Below are positions 22,176 through 32,875 of a stretch of DNA of 64,000 bases, one piece after another (position 1 is the stretch's first letter; each line of letters starts with the position of its first letter). The notes below the pieces were generated by a model. It did no database searches. It had not been told where the DNA came from and saw only the letters and a program-made list of their open reading frames with translations. Origin of the DNA: Silurus meridionalis (lineage: Eukaryota > Chordata > Actinopteri > Siluriformes > Siluridae); the NCBI RefSeq assembly GCF_014805685.1, contig NC_060891.1, forward strand, positions 4,456,001 through 4,520,000. The letters are read 5' to 3'. A program made the translations under genes and the position numbers.

Positions 22176-23666
22176 TTAAAGATTTGAAAAAACTTGCTAT
22201 TGTAGCTCATCCACCTCATGATTTGATGTGCATGCAAAGATGCTTTTCTATTTAGTGTATATAGTTATTGAAGTTTTATTCAGCCATTTTCCCACATAAT
22301 GTTTTTTGTGTTTTGCACCAATTTGTACACTCTAGAAACTGTAAAGTAGGAAAATCTCAGTAGATCAACAATTTAAGGATTCCACAGTCACAAAGATCAC
22401 AATTTCCCTTGTTCTGATGTCAGACGTAATCATTATCTGAAGCTCTTAACTATTCCTAGCGGCCACATGATTGACTGATAAAAGTATGCAGCATAAATTC
22501 CTAAATGCGCAAGTGTTTAGACGTTCGTGATATATTGTATTGTGATTGTATAAATAGAGTGAGAAATGTTAAGCCAATGTAAAAGGTGCAAAATCTATTG
22601 CCACGCCTGTTCGTAAAGGCTAATGCAAAAAAAAATTATGCCAAACAGGAAATTCAATTAAAACAAAACAAAAAAAACATTAAATATCTTGCCACGCAGT
22701 GGTTTGTGAAAGCTTCTATTGTGAATGTTTTACTCAGTAAAAAAAAAAAATCAATATTGTGTAACACGTCTTTCCTTCTCTCTGTTGCACACATTAGCTT
22801 ATCAAAGCTTAAGTATATTCATGAAACTGTACAACATTCTGCACAGCACAAAAGCTTTTTTTTTGAGGATCTATTATATCTATAACGTGGCCTTTGTGTT
22901 TCATAATAACAGATTCTTTTTTTTTTTGTTCAGAAGAATATGCCTCTTTTTTTCCACCTAGCCGGCGGAGATTATAGGAATAATTGTTCTTTAGACGGCA
23001 CTCAACATCCTAGAATAAAACACACATATGCCTCCAAGTGTGAATGTTGACATTTGGATGGCGAGGAGCCACTCAGGGTCATTGTTTAGTAACAATATTC
23101 AAGTGCGCCCTCAGGGTGTTTTTTTTTCCCTCCTCCTCTCCATGGTGAACCATTTTCCACGAAGGCCATTTGGCCATATAATGATACCTTCAATGCACTT
23201 TGTACTACTAATAACTTTGCATGCTCTTGAAGTCTGTGCTACACCCATTCTGTGTCTGAGGGCTGGATAATTTCCAACGAAAACATTCGAGGAGCGGTGT
23301 TTCATGAAGACAGGATCACGGCCATATGAATTCCTGAAATGAAATTCAAAGCGGGCAGTTGAAAAATACTGTTCTCGAGTTGAAGGAGTGTTTATTAAAA
23401 AAAATAAAAGGTAATCCATTAGGGCATTTTATTCTACACTAGACAATAACAACCTAAGTTTCGTAAGTTTTGACTATGAGTGCATCTCAGTCAGCTTTAT
23501 CATGGAGGTGGCCAATTTAACAGTTGTATCAATAACAATGTTAAGGTCCAAAATCAATTGTCAAACCATATTTTCTCAACTCCTCTTAATTTTTTCAAGC
23601 CTTATTATTGTAGTAATGCTGCAGTTGTTACTGGAGTTAGCATTTTTTATGAGGCTTGCTTAAGTT
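22176..23666. other. Non-coding DNA with a candidate conserved block
   Basis: Mostly AT-rich with A and T runs (22629, 22740, 22917). 22960-23330 is richer in unique sequence and includes GCGGGCAGTTG and CGGCGGAGATTATAGG words; it could be a conserved element. No gene is recognised. Confidence 0.35.
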
Positions 23667-23774
23667 CACTAGCTAGAATATCCACTAGCTAGTCACTAGC
23701 TAGAATATCCACTAGCTAGTCACTAGCTAGAATATCCACAAGCAAGTCACTAGCTAGAATATCCTCTAGCTATT
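23667..23774. repeat. 27-bp minisatellite, 4 copies, palindromic unit
   Basis: Four tandem units begin at 23667, 23694, 23721 and 23748. Each starts with CACTAGCTAGAATATCC and contains CTAGCTAG-type palindromes. Units 1 and 2 are identical, and units 3 and 4 carry three changes each. A fifth partial unit, CACTAGCTTT, follows. The array can fold or cross-pair within one strand. Confidence 0.95.
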
Positions 23775-23953
23775 CACTAGCTTTCCAAGTCTACAATTTT
23801 ACCTGAAGTACCATGGCAGAAAATGTGTAATTAAACTAACAACATTTCAATGTACCGTGGTGGATCTTTGCCCCCATGTTGTGCATTACAATTGTATAAC
23901 GTAAACCACAATAAAATATATACAATTACCAGATATAAAATATCCTCTGAACA

Positions 23954-24448
23954 TACACGGTATGGACAAAAGGTTTTGGACACATAAGCATGATTTATTT
24001 GTGGCTTTTTGAACATCCCATTTTACACTTTTCTCTATTTGCTGTTAGAATAACTTCCACTCTTCTTGGAAGATGTTTCACTACCTTTTGGAGTGTGTGT
24101 AGATTTTCCTTGGAGTTTTTAGTATTTTTAAGTACTGATGTAGTTAAAGAGGCCTGAAGTGCAGTAAGTGTTCCAATTCATCCCAAAGGTGATCAATAGG
24201 GTTGAGGCTGGATCTGTATAGCAGGCTACTCAAGAACTTCCACTCCAACCAATGTAAACCATATCTTCATATACCTGGCTTTGTGAACAGGGGCATTATC
24301 ATGCTGGAACAGGTTTGAGTCTCCAAGTTGAAATGAATGTAAAAATGTTATCTCCATATAATGGAATCCTATACAACCAGGTGCCTCCATATTCATTGAA
24401 ATAGTTTGGGAAAGTCGGGTATCCCAGTACGTTTGGCCACATAGCGTA
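23954..24448 (-). mobile_element. Tc1-A family element, near full length
   Basis: The left end is TACACGGTATGGACAAAAGG then TTTTGGACAC. The right end is TACGTTTGGCCACATAGCG. The two are inverted copies of the family end (CACTATATGGCCAAAAGT type). Inside, read backwards, are GAATAACTTCCACTCTTC, CCAATTCATCCCAAAGGTGA and ACAGGGGCATTATCATGCTG followed by GAACAGG. The last is the reverse of the 'CAGCATGATAATGCCCCTGT' block. About 495 bp, the longest clean copy in the window. Confidence 0.85.
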
Positions 24449-25189
24449 TTTTATCAAAAACAAAAGTTACTCAATACTCCAAGACTCCAGTGTGCGATTA
24501 ATTAATGCCGCGAAAATGTTTCATTTTTCGAAGCCGCGAATCCGCCGACACCGAATGCCCAGTGGACGTGTTTTTAATTATCCATGAGTGTAAATAGTAT
24601 AATACAAAAGATATTGTCAAGAAACCAAACACAACACATCACCTACTGAGCTTTTGCAAACGAATGATTCAACAGCAAATAAAAGATACTTTTGGGTTTA
24701 TATGCATTTTTTTTGTTTGTTTGTTCTGAAAAGCTGTCAAGAAGGGGGGCTGAGAAGAGAATCGTCAGAGAAGGTGAACAATGGCAGGAACGAGAGCTCT
24801 TCAGAAAATGGTGAGAAAGAGTTGGCTGCACTGGCTGAGCACGAGTGGACAGATGTGCTCTAATGTGTTTGGCTGCTGCTCAACACACAGCAACACCCAG
24901 AGAGGAGCTCAAACAAAGATAAAGATGTGCTAGTTCTTCAGTAAGCATCATTCAGAGACTCTAATAACCGTGCCACAAAAGAATGACTTGAGTACATTAT
25001 AATGCTCTGGGCATGCAAGTGCTATTAAATATTCCAGGACTGGGTATGCACTTAGTTGTATGTCGCTCTTTTGTCATGCAGATTCGCTCGTATGCATTTA
25101 TTCCCGAACAACACGAATAATATTCTTTGTCAAAAACAACAGGACTAGAAAAACATAATCTCCAAACATTTCTATTACTTACGACGTAG
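24449..25189. other. Single-copy non-coding DNA
   Basis: No gene is recognised. CpG-containing stretch near 24508-24570 (CGCGAAAATG, GAAGCCGCGAATCCGCCG). Confidence 0.35.
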
Positions 25190-25660
25190 TCCACTGTAAC
25201 TTATGACACGTGAACCACAAACATCCTCGACGTCCTGCGCACTTTCCTCTTTGTCAGGAGGATTTAATTTGCATTCCGAGTGCTTTTTTTTCAGGTGATG
25301 AAGACTCGGTCCATTCTCTTAGGCCGATAGAGAAAGAAAATGCCACTTTGCTTCACACATTAGCTGCTTACAGAGAAAGAAAGCTAATGTATCATCTAAT
25401 TGGGTGAGCCACTGCATCTGATTCCTCTCAATCAGACTATTAGTTGGGTAATTACCCATCTGCCTCGGGTGGAAAATGGCAAGGCAAACACCAAGCTAAT
25501 AACGTTCTCAAGGGCTCTCCAGAGCCAACAAGATGATGTTGATGTTGGGTAATGCAGTCTCGAACTATTTCAGCACCACGGTGAAAACATTACCCGCACT
25601 CTGTTTGCCAACTTCCTAAAATTGAGTCTATTCAATTATTTACTTAAATACAGATTGTTC
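25190..25660. promoter_or_regulatory. Candidate conserved noncoding element
   Basis: A long block without homopolymers or repeats. It includes GGGTAATTACCCATC near 25448 (a perfect GGGTAATTACCC palindrome, homeodomain-type core TAATTA) and ATCTAATTGGGTGAG near 25395. The texture fits an enhancer. A frame at 25210-25407 shows no known domain. Regulatory function is inference. Confidence 0.4.
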
Positions 25661-26059
25661 CATTTCCCATCCATCTCTATAACCCGTGCTTTTTTTTTGG
25701 CTTGATTCACCTCCATATAATAGACGTCTGTGATAAAGTCAGGACATTGTGGGGAAAAGATTTCGATGTGCTTTTAGGAAAGGAATATTGCAAAGATGAG
25801 CTAATGTTCGAACGTCTGACTCGATTCTGGCATTTTTACCCCACATGCTAAAGACAATTGTGGCATTTCCTTATCGCAAATTGTTTGTTTTTTTCAGGAG
25901 CTATAATGAAATGTACCAAATAACCCATTTATGAATTATCTTCAGCAAAATGATGCTTTTTACTTTCACGTTTGTTACGTTTTCTTCCTGCGTGTAAGTA
26001 GTTCAGAAAATCTCAGCATGTCTAGCTCCTGTTTTATGCCTTTTGATTCCACAAGATGA
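25661..26059. other. Non-coding DNA
   Basis: Nothing recognised apart from short T runs. Confidence 0.35.
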
Positions 26060-26345
26060 CTACATGCTCGAATCTGATTGGTCAAGAGATGTTAGTACGG
26101 CACAGTTTGGATAGTAGTTTGGAAATATTGCGTCCTTAGTGCTCTTCCTCGGCTTGGAACCATACTTTTGCTCACAGATGGTCACCTCTTCTCTCAGCCT
26201 GGCTTCCACTACTCTTTCCCATAACTTTATGGTGTGACTGATCAACTTAATTCCCCAGTAGTTACTGCAGGTCTGCACATCTCCCTTATGCTTAATCTGT
26301 ACCAGCACACACCTTCTTTATTCCTCAGGCATCGTCTCATCTTTG
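26060..26345 (-). pseudogene. RTE-clade LINE, reverse-transcriptase finger fragment
   Basis: The minus strand encodes KGDVQTCSNYWGIKLISHTI, then KLWERVVEARLRE, ICEQKYG and PRKSTKDAIF. This is the conserved N-terminal RT segment of RTE elements, which lies upstream of the YDRVPREE block seen at 9351. Just before it, a segment close to MPEE then CVLVQIKHKGDV is readable. The fragment stops after KDAIF, so the catalytic half is missing. It is a different remnant of the same or a near family as 9351-10405. Confidence 0.85.
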
Positions 26346-26586
26346 CAATTTGTTTAAAGCAGATTTTTAAAAAGCAAAGCATAAATCAATGTGTTAAAAA
26401 AAAAGGTATATTAAAAAAGATAACAGGAACAGGAATTTCTCAACATGAGAGTTGAATGTTGAATGTGTGTCAAAAATCATAATAGAACTATTTTATTTGT
26501 GTTGTAAAATGTGCTTACTGTGCAATATCTTTAAAAATATAAAATAGTCTGTGGATTTGTCTCTGTAGACCTTCCAAATGAAATCT

Positions 26587-26890
26587 ACACCTCAGATGAC
26601 ATTCTTGGGCGAATAAACGATTGAAATCCCACAAGACTGAGGTCCAAGGCTATGCTCTTGAGGAAGGGTGGGTCCTTTGCTTCAGAAACGCTGCAATGGC
26701 TGGTAGACAGACACATTACTTTGTTCTTGTTCAGTGTGACTTCACATTGGTTTGTTTGAGCAGTAGGAAGCGTTTTTTTTTTTATCAAACCAAGTTCAGT
26801 GTTTACAAGGAGAAAAAGTCAGGTGATCTACTCCTTTGTAAGAGCACACATAAGCCAGTCATCCAGATACAGCAGCATCCTAATACCTCT
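26587..26890 (-). pseudogene. DIRS-like (tyrosine-recombinase retroelement) RT fragment
   Basis: On the minus strand, RGIRMLLYLDDWLMCA occurs near 26890-26840. The YLDDWL box is the RT catalytic motif in the form used by DIRS/Ngaro-type elements. Downstream in the same direction, after a shift, LPTAQTNQCEVTLN resembles the next conserved segment, in which a SLxPTQ...FLGM type word is expected. A frame from 26788 to 26585 covers the rest. Assignment rests mainly on the catalytic box, so a gypsy-like origin cannot be excluded. Confidence 0.5.
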
Positions 26891-26950
26891 GGGTATCTAG
26901 TTTCTGAAACATGTTCTCTTCACTCTAAGGCTTCTTTAGCCACTGGCACA

Positions 26951-28517
26951 TAGGGCACATTCAATGGAGTTGACTTTGAATGTGCCTGGCAGCACAGACT
27001 GTGCTAACTATAACTGGCCCTGACCAAAAAGCAGATTGGTGAAAAGATGCCCTGTTTCCTGGCCGACGTGATCTGGCAGTTCTAGAACAAAGGTTTCATT
27101 GCCGGTGCCTGAAGAGTGAAAAATTGATAGAAAGTTGCCAGTAAGCACAATGACAATACTCTAACCAAGGGGTCCCAAAACTATGGCCCGCCCCCAGATT
27201 TGGAATGGCCCTCTGAACAAAACCAGAGACATATATTGAAAATGTAATTTTAATGTTTTACTCATATGATATCTGTATTTGATAAAGGTTGGCTTTCAAA
27301 AATTCCCCTTAGTTATTAATAAAGGTCGAGGCACTGATTGCTGAAACTATCATCTATCAGCAAAAATCCATACCAATAGTTTTTCCGGCATTCGATCTGC
27401 TGTCATTACAAGAGCGCCCTCTAGGGGTGAAAGTGCTGTTTGTTTGCACATGTGAGACAACGCGCTGCACAGAGAGCGATACATTATATTTATTATTTAT
27501 AATTGATTATTTATATAATTATATTATAATTTCTATAATTATATATACACTGTTGGTTGACCTCTAGTTATTAACATTGTATAATTATTTGTTAGTTTCA
27601 CAGACCAAACGTATGCATATGCATAAGTAAGTAAATGGTTTAATTTCACTAGCAATTAATAAAAAACAAAACAAAACATTATAATAATATTGCTCTTTTA
27701 ATAGGTTATATTTTATTGAAGTAATGCTTATTTGCTTGTATGGGGCATAACAAAATAATAAACTAATCTAGCATTTAGGTGGAATAATAAATACATTTAA
27801 AATCATAATAAAATATTCATTAGAATGACATCAGTTTACTCAGAGTGTAGAACTTCACCTGCATCTGGCAAAACCATCGATGAAGTATCGCTAGTATGCA
27901 ATAAAGGTTGAACTTCCAATGATAAGTCATATGGTTTTAGACATGTCTGGATTCACATTAGGAGAATTGGCCCGTGATTTATGTTTGCGATTCTTGCGAA
28001 TTCCGGGTTCTAACCGTACACTTTGTCTACAGCTTACACATCTTTAACTGGAGCTGACCCATATATATTTATATATATGACATTGGGTCATCCGTACACA
28101 TGGAGACAAGCTTGAAACTTTTTATGTGTTAATTCTGCTCAACTTTATGGTTAGTCTTTAAAATTACCAATGAGCTGATGCTTGTGTTTGACTTCCAGAG
28201 AGCTCAGGCATTGACTGCATCAACAAGAGTTCTGTATTATAGCTCATTAGACACTTGGAGCTGAGGCTATGTGTGTTTGGTGGAAACCAGCCTCTTAATA
28301 AGTGTTTCACCACTAAGTGCACTATTCCAAAAGAAATACATTTGATATATCAGATACCAAACTTGAATTGAATTAATTGCTGAGGCAAAACTTTGCTGGA
28401 TAGATAAAAAAGGAAAAGAAACATATTGACAAGGATATTTTACAGCAAGATATTGTCATAGTCACTAGTAATTTTGCATTCTAAACTACAATCTTAATAA
28501 ATTAAATGTAGCTCTAT
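26951..28517. other. Non-coding DNA, one hAT-like terminus
   Basis: AAGGGGTCCCAAAACTATGG then CCCGCC near 27168-27195 looks like the end of a fish hAT element, but I find no partner end. Most of 27480-27850 is AT-rich. No gene is supported. Confidence 0.35.
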
Positions 28518-28990
28518 ATTAGGGATACTATGCAATTTAGTATTGTATGGATAGATTTATTTCTTTAGTTCAGACAAACAGTAAATTTACTTATGGGCCT
28601 TCTGACTTCTAACACATGGCCCTTTAACAAACAGGTCTTTGTGGTGCAAAAAAAGAAAGAAATAAAGATGAACTAAAACCAGAGCAGACTGTTTTTTCTC
28701 CGGGAAGATGCAGCTCTACCTCTGCCATGTTAATCTCTATTCTATGTGAGTCTCAGGACGCGCCTCGGTCTGCGTAGTATTATGATACATCGGTTTATTG
28801 TAGCAGCAGCGGTGCTAAAAGAACGTGCTTGAGAAACAGTTTATTCAAAGAGAAATCATTATCAAATATTGGTCACTTTTTTAACAATGCAAATATGTTG
28901 AAAACTATGACAACTTTTTTCAAAACAACATTCAAAAATCGATGCATCACATCGTTCACGTTTATGCCGATGCTAAAACTACATTCTATT
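28518..28990 (-). mobile_element. hAT element D, reverse copy
   Basis: 28790-28840 reads AGCAGCGGTGCTAAAAGAAC then GTGCTTGAGAAA, the complement of the block at 13145-13190. 28680-28745 likewise mirrors 13210-13260 (CATGTTAATCTCTATTCTAT). Termini are poorly preserved; TTAGGGATAC near 28518 is a possible end. Confidence 0.6.
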
Positions 28991-29447
28991 AATTTGGTTA
29001 TACTTATGTTTTAATAGTGATTTCTTAATACAATCATAAAGCCATAACTTCTCAATGTTACCTCTATAACATAACTCTATGAACACTATAATGCTGCAGT
29101 TTCTGAGGTGAATATCATTAGCCGAAATTCAAGGAACTTTTGGAACCTACTGTACTCGGCTCAACAAACAAGCTCTCCTTTTGAACAAGGCCAAGTCAAT
29201 TGTGCATTGCTAAAGCATATTTTAATCAGAAACCCTCCAGGCAACAACACTTCAGGCTACCTGAAGGCCATATAAATTATAATTATTACACACGCCAAGA
29301 GGGCACTTATACAATCTGTCTACTCCTGCAGCTGACCTGGTGGAAAGTTTCTTGTTAAAAAGAAATCAGCCAGGGATGTAACTGGAAGCAACCAAGCAAC
29401 GGTATATAGAACAAACAACAACAAAAAAGATTAACAAAAAAGATTAG
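28991..29447. other. Non-coding DNA
   Basis: Mixed sequence before the SINE. Nothing recognised. Confidence 0.35.
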
Positions 29448-29706
29448 TAATGAATGCAAGACTTTTCCCTGGTGGTCTAGTGGTTAGGATGCGGCGCTCT
29501 CACCGCTGCGGCCTGGGTTCGATCCCCGGTCAGAGAACCAACCCCAGCCACTTTCAGTGCCGGTCCCAAGCTCAGATAAATTGGGGAGGGTTGCGTTAGG
29601 AAGGGCATCCAGCATAAAAACATGTGCCAAATCAAACATGCGGATGGTCCGCTGTGGCGACCCCTAATAGGAGAAGCCGAAAGAAAGTTAATGAATGTAA
29701 GACTTT
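29448..29706 (+). mobile_element. tRNA-Glu-derived SINE with RTE tail and target duplication
   Basis: 29466-29537 is almost a complete tRNA-Glu(CUC) sequence. Its A box is in GGTCTAGTGGTTAGGAT, the anticodon loop region is CGGCGCTCTCACCGC, and the B box is GGTTCGATCCCCGG. A middle region follows. The last ~45 bases (to 29688) match the RTE LINE end, GTGGCGACCCCTAA then TAGGAGAAGCCGAAAGAAAG. The element lies between TAATGAATGCAAGACTTT (29448-29465) and TAATGAATGTAAGACTTT (29689-29706), an 18-bp target duplication with one mismatch. The tRNA part cannot be a working tRNA gene: acceptor-stem pairing is degraded at the 3' side, and the copy sits inside a retroposed unit. The internal polymerase III boxes could still be transcribed. 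Confidence 0.92.
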
Positions 29707-29800
29707 CGTGGTTGCGTGTGATTTCTTGCTGTTTCATATAAAGTATCATTAGTCCAGTATCTGAGTCAAATGTTTGGGTGGAAGTTTCAGAATCTATGAA

Positions 29801-29984
29801 GGGGGGGGGTAGATTAGTGGTTAAGCATTGGACTTTGTTTCATGAGTTTAAATCCCAGCCACACCAAGCTGTCACTTCTGGGCTGCTGAGTGAGACCCTT
29901 AATCCCATAGCTGCTCAGTTGTAGAGATGGGATAAATGTAAGTTGTTCTGGATAAGAGCTTTGCCAAATGCTGTAAATGTAAAT
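29801..29984 (+). mobile_element. tRNA-like SINE with L2-type tail
   Basis: After a run of G comes TAGATTAGTGGTTAAGC, a polymerase III A-box form. GAGTTTAAATCCCAGCC, a decayed B box, lies about 40 bases later. The 3' part reads AAGTTGTTCTGGATAAGAGC then TTTGCCAAATGCTGTAAATG. That is the tail shared by fish L2 elements and their SINEs, and the same tail is seen in reverse at the end of the LINE at 20535. No clear target duplication is visible. Confidence 0.85.
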
Positions 29985-30204
29985 ATTAGGTTGGCACAAG
30001 AAGTTTGTTCTCTCTTAGATGGATCAGCAATCAGCAAGTAGACCCCATAATTCTATCACCATCACACCCTATTGCCTTAAGCTTTCAATCGCTCAACAGA
30101 CCACCTGTCATATTTCAATAGTATATATTAAATATCCATATGTAAAATTCTCTGGTATTTGATCATGTTCCTTTCTGAAATTTTGTCCCATATATTTACT
30201 TTAA

Positions 30205-30486
30205 TGATCGTCCATTTGATAGTAAAAACTTTCTTTCGGCTTCTCCCGTTAAGGGTCGCCACAGCGGACCATCCGCATGTTTGATTTGGCAGATGTTTTT
30301 ACGTTGGATGCCCTTCCTAACACAACCCTCCCCATTTATCCGGGCTTGGGACCGGCACTAAAGCTTGAGCAACCCTAATGGCTGGGGTTGGTTCCCTGAC
30401 CGGGGATCGAACCCGGGCCGCAGCGTTGAGAGCGCCACGTCCTAACCACTAGACCACCAGGGAACCTGATCATCCGTTTCATAGTA
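30205..30486 (-). mobile_element. tRNA-Glu-derived SINE with RTE tail and target duplication
   Basis: On the minus strand the copy starts with the tRNA-Glu-like head TTCCCTGGTGGTCTAGTGG (up to 30464). It carries GGTTCGATCCCCGG as B box and ends with GGGAGAAGCCGAAAGAAAG near 30229. Flanks are TGATCGTCCATTTGATAGTA (30205-30224) and TGATCATCCGTTTCATAGTA (30467-30486), a 20-bp target duplication with 17 matches. The extra mismatches suggest an older insertion than the copy at 29448. Confidence 0.92.
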
Positions 30487-30591
30487 TTTCTGGTTAAAAA
30501 CTTACAGTCCTTCACTTGGACTAAATTAGATTCTAACCAAAATCTTTAAGTACCCATTAAACCCATCAGGAAAATAATGTACCTCAAACCA

Positions 30592-30708
30592 TACACTATA
30601 TATGAACTAAAGTATTTATACATCAGTCTCTAACTTTACTAACGCCCTTGTGGCTGATGAACACAAATGTCCACAAGCACACCCAAAAATCTAGAGGAGC
30701 ATCTAAAG
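30592..30708 (+). mobile_element. Tc1-A family element, left half of an interrupted copy
   Basis: The end TACACTATATATGAACTAAA and the words CTAACTTTACTAACGCCCTT and TCCACAAGCACACCC identify Tc1-A. The copy is cut at 30708 by a hAT insertion and resumes at 31558. The 5' interior is shortened. Confidence 0.8.
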
Positions 30709-31557
30709 CAGGGGTCACCAACATGGTGCCCAGGTTGCCCGCAAGGACCACATGAGTTGCCCGTGGGCCCGTTAAAAAAATAGCTCACCATAGCGCCACT
30801 TACCAGTGAGCTGCATCAAATATTTTTTGTTGCTATTCTTTTTTAAATCACACTTGCATTGGTGCAAAAATGACAATATTAAAATATACAGTACAGACCA
30901 AAAGTTTGGACACACCTTCTCATTCAAAGAGTTTTCTTTATTTTCATGACTATGAAAATTGTAGAGTCACACTGAAGGCATCAAGGGCTATTTGACCAAG
31001 AAGGAGAGTGATGGGTGCTGCGCCAGATGACCTGGCCTCCACAGTCACCGGACCTGAACCCAATCGAGATGGTTTAGGGGTGAGCTGGACCGCAGAGTGA
31101 ACAAGTGCCAAGCATCTCTCGGGGAACTCCTTCAAGACTGTTGGAAGACCATTTCAGGTGACTACCTCTTGAAGCTCATCAAGAGAATGCCAAGAGTGTG
31201 CAAAGCAGTAATCAAAGCAAAAGGTGGCTACTTTGAAGAACCTAGAATATGACATTTTTCAGTTGTTTCACACTTTTTTGTTATGTATATAATTCCACAT
31301 GTGTTAATTCATAGTTTTGATGCCTTCAGTGTGAATCTACAATTTTCATAGTCATGAAAATAAAGAAAACTCTTTGAATGAGAAGGTGTGTCCAAACTTT
31401 TGGTCTGTACTGTAGATGACTATCATTAATTATTAATAATAACATAATTAAAGGTAAATTGAGTAAATTTGTTGTTTCAGAAGTGTGTATCAAACTGGTA
31501 GCCCTTTACATTAACCCAAGAAGTAGCTCTCAGTTTCAAAAAGGTTGGTGACCCCTG
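30709..31557. mobile_element. Non-autonomous hAT with 8-bp target duplication, itself interrupted
   Basis: The left terminus CAGGGGTCACCAAC and right terminus GTTGGTGACCCCTG are a perfect 14-bp inverted repeat. ATCTAAAG occurs on both sides (30701-30708 and 31558-31565), a perfect 8-bp hAT target duplication. Own sequence is about 333 bp once the Tc1 at 30899-31412 is removed. No hAT transposase is encoded. Its insertion split a Tc1-A copy. Confidence 0.95.
30899..31412 (+). mobile_element. Tc1 element with 96-bp inverted repeats, internally deleted
   Basis: Ends at CAGTACAGACCAAAAGTTTG and its complement are flanked by TA on both sides. The inverted repeat extends about 96 bp with one visible mismatch (GAGTC versus GATTC). 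Between the repeats is the C-terminal part of a Tc1 transposase. MTWPPQSPDLNPIEMV near 31028 includes the third catalytic acid (E of NPIE). After a 1-base frame slip, GELDRRVNKCQASLGELLQD runs to a stop near 31252. The N-terminal two thirds are gone, so it depends on another transposase. Well-preserved repeats imply a fairly young insertion. A longer relative is at 52641. Confidence 0.93.
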
Positions 31558-31648
31558 ATCTAAAGGAACTAAATTTGGAATGTGATGCTCAAAAAACACA
31601 TAACATACTTACGACCAGGTGTCCACACACTTTTGGCAATTTAGTGCA
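31558..31648 (+). mobile_element. Tc1-A family element, right half of the interrupted copy
   Basis: It continues after the hAT target duplication with GGAACTAAATTTGGAATGTG, ATGCTCAAAAA, then CAGGTGTCCACACACTTTTG and GCAATTTAGTG, the family right end. Confidence 0.8.
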
Positions 31649-32437
31649 TCTGAAGCAGCCTAAAATGGTGGCTGCATTGTGTAATCAATCCTAAACAAAG
31701 TCCAGAAGCAACATTTGATGGATATCGCCAAAAAAAAAACCGTCTCAGTGCGCTCAGTAATCTAAATGCCTAAGAAACAAATAATTAGATCAGTTTAGAT
31801 GCTATCTCTTATCAGAGAACACACAATGTCATTTGCGCGTCATTGAGGGTCTTATCTGTTTTTCCTGGCGCTATAGATTTCCTAAGAATGTCTAAAAGGA
31901 GAAAGAAACTTTGTCGCAGTCATCTACGTTATGACTTTTGTCACACTTTTCAGAGGAGAGGAATTGAAATTATACACGAGGTGACGACGAGGAGCAACGT
32001 GTAAGTTATCTAGTCTGTTTTTAAATCATATGGCAGGAATATCAAATAAAATCTTCTTATATAACTGATCACATGATCACCATTGAGTGACATCTTCAGA
32101 TTCCAGGCCTCTGAGAGTATAGATTTATTTTACAGAAGGTTTATCTGTCAAAACATGAAGTGGATTTATTTCCAAACAATGCATTTCACACATAATCCCA
32201 CTCCTATGGTGTATTTATTATTACATTAAACACTTTAGCACACATTACAAATAATAAGCAGAGTCGGAAAGGTAACAAGCATAAAAAATTGTCCTCAATG
32301 CACAGCGCTCTGGATGACAAAAAAAAAATGTCATTCCTGCAAATGGAAGTGTGTAGATTAAGAATAAGGGATGACAATAAGAAGTGTATAGGTTAGGATT
32401 TATTAATGGAACTTGATTCACATGACAATCATGAGCC
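31649..32437. other. Non-coding DNA
   Basis: Nothing recognised. A-runs at 31730 and 32320. Confidence 0.35.
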
Positions 32438-32875
32438 AGGATTTTGCAGGTTTCACCAAGTCAAATTTAAGACTTTTCAAGACCTTTTTAAGAGCATTAA
32501 GAATTAAATGTAAGACTTGTCTCACGACATCAAAAACACACACAAATACGTTGTTAGCAACTGGACTTAACCAAAGGTCAAATCATGCTGAGTATCGCTA
32601 AACTATCCGTTTTAAAAAAATTCGTTTTAAGTGTGTGGTACAATCCGAGAGAGATTTACAACAATAACATTTTGTAGTCATTTGCAATCGTAATAGAGTG
32701 AACTACATTAGGGTTAGCAAAAGAAAGAACTACAAATGGAAAACAAACAAACAAAAGCTCTGGGGGAGCATTTGACTAAGCCTTAGAGTTAGTTAATTCG
32801 GAAAATTAAGACCGGTTTAAAATCAGAACAGCGAAATTAAGACTTTTTAAGGCCTAAACGTTTGATTTTTATGTT
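32438..32875. mobile_element. Possible hAT-derived repeat (AAGACTTTTTAAG termini)
   Basis: CAAATTTAAGACTTTTCAAG then ACCTTTTTAAGAGC near 32460, and GAAATTAAGACTTTTTAAGG near 32835, resemble the end regions of a common fish hAT derivative. Clear terminal inverted repeats and a target duplication are not established. Confidence 0.4.

Noticed and set aside
27167..28640. Full hAT element between GGGGTCCC and CATGGCCC words
   Set aside because: The two ends do not pair well and no target duplication is seen.
29466..29537. Functional tRNA-Glu gene
   Set aside because: It is the head of a SINE with tail and target duplication, and the 3' acceptor side is altered.
29985..30010. Mariner terminus TTAGGTTGGCACAAGAAG
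   Set aside because: It resembles a mariner end, but no partner end or transposase is nearby.
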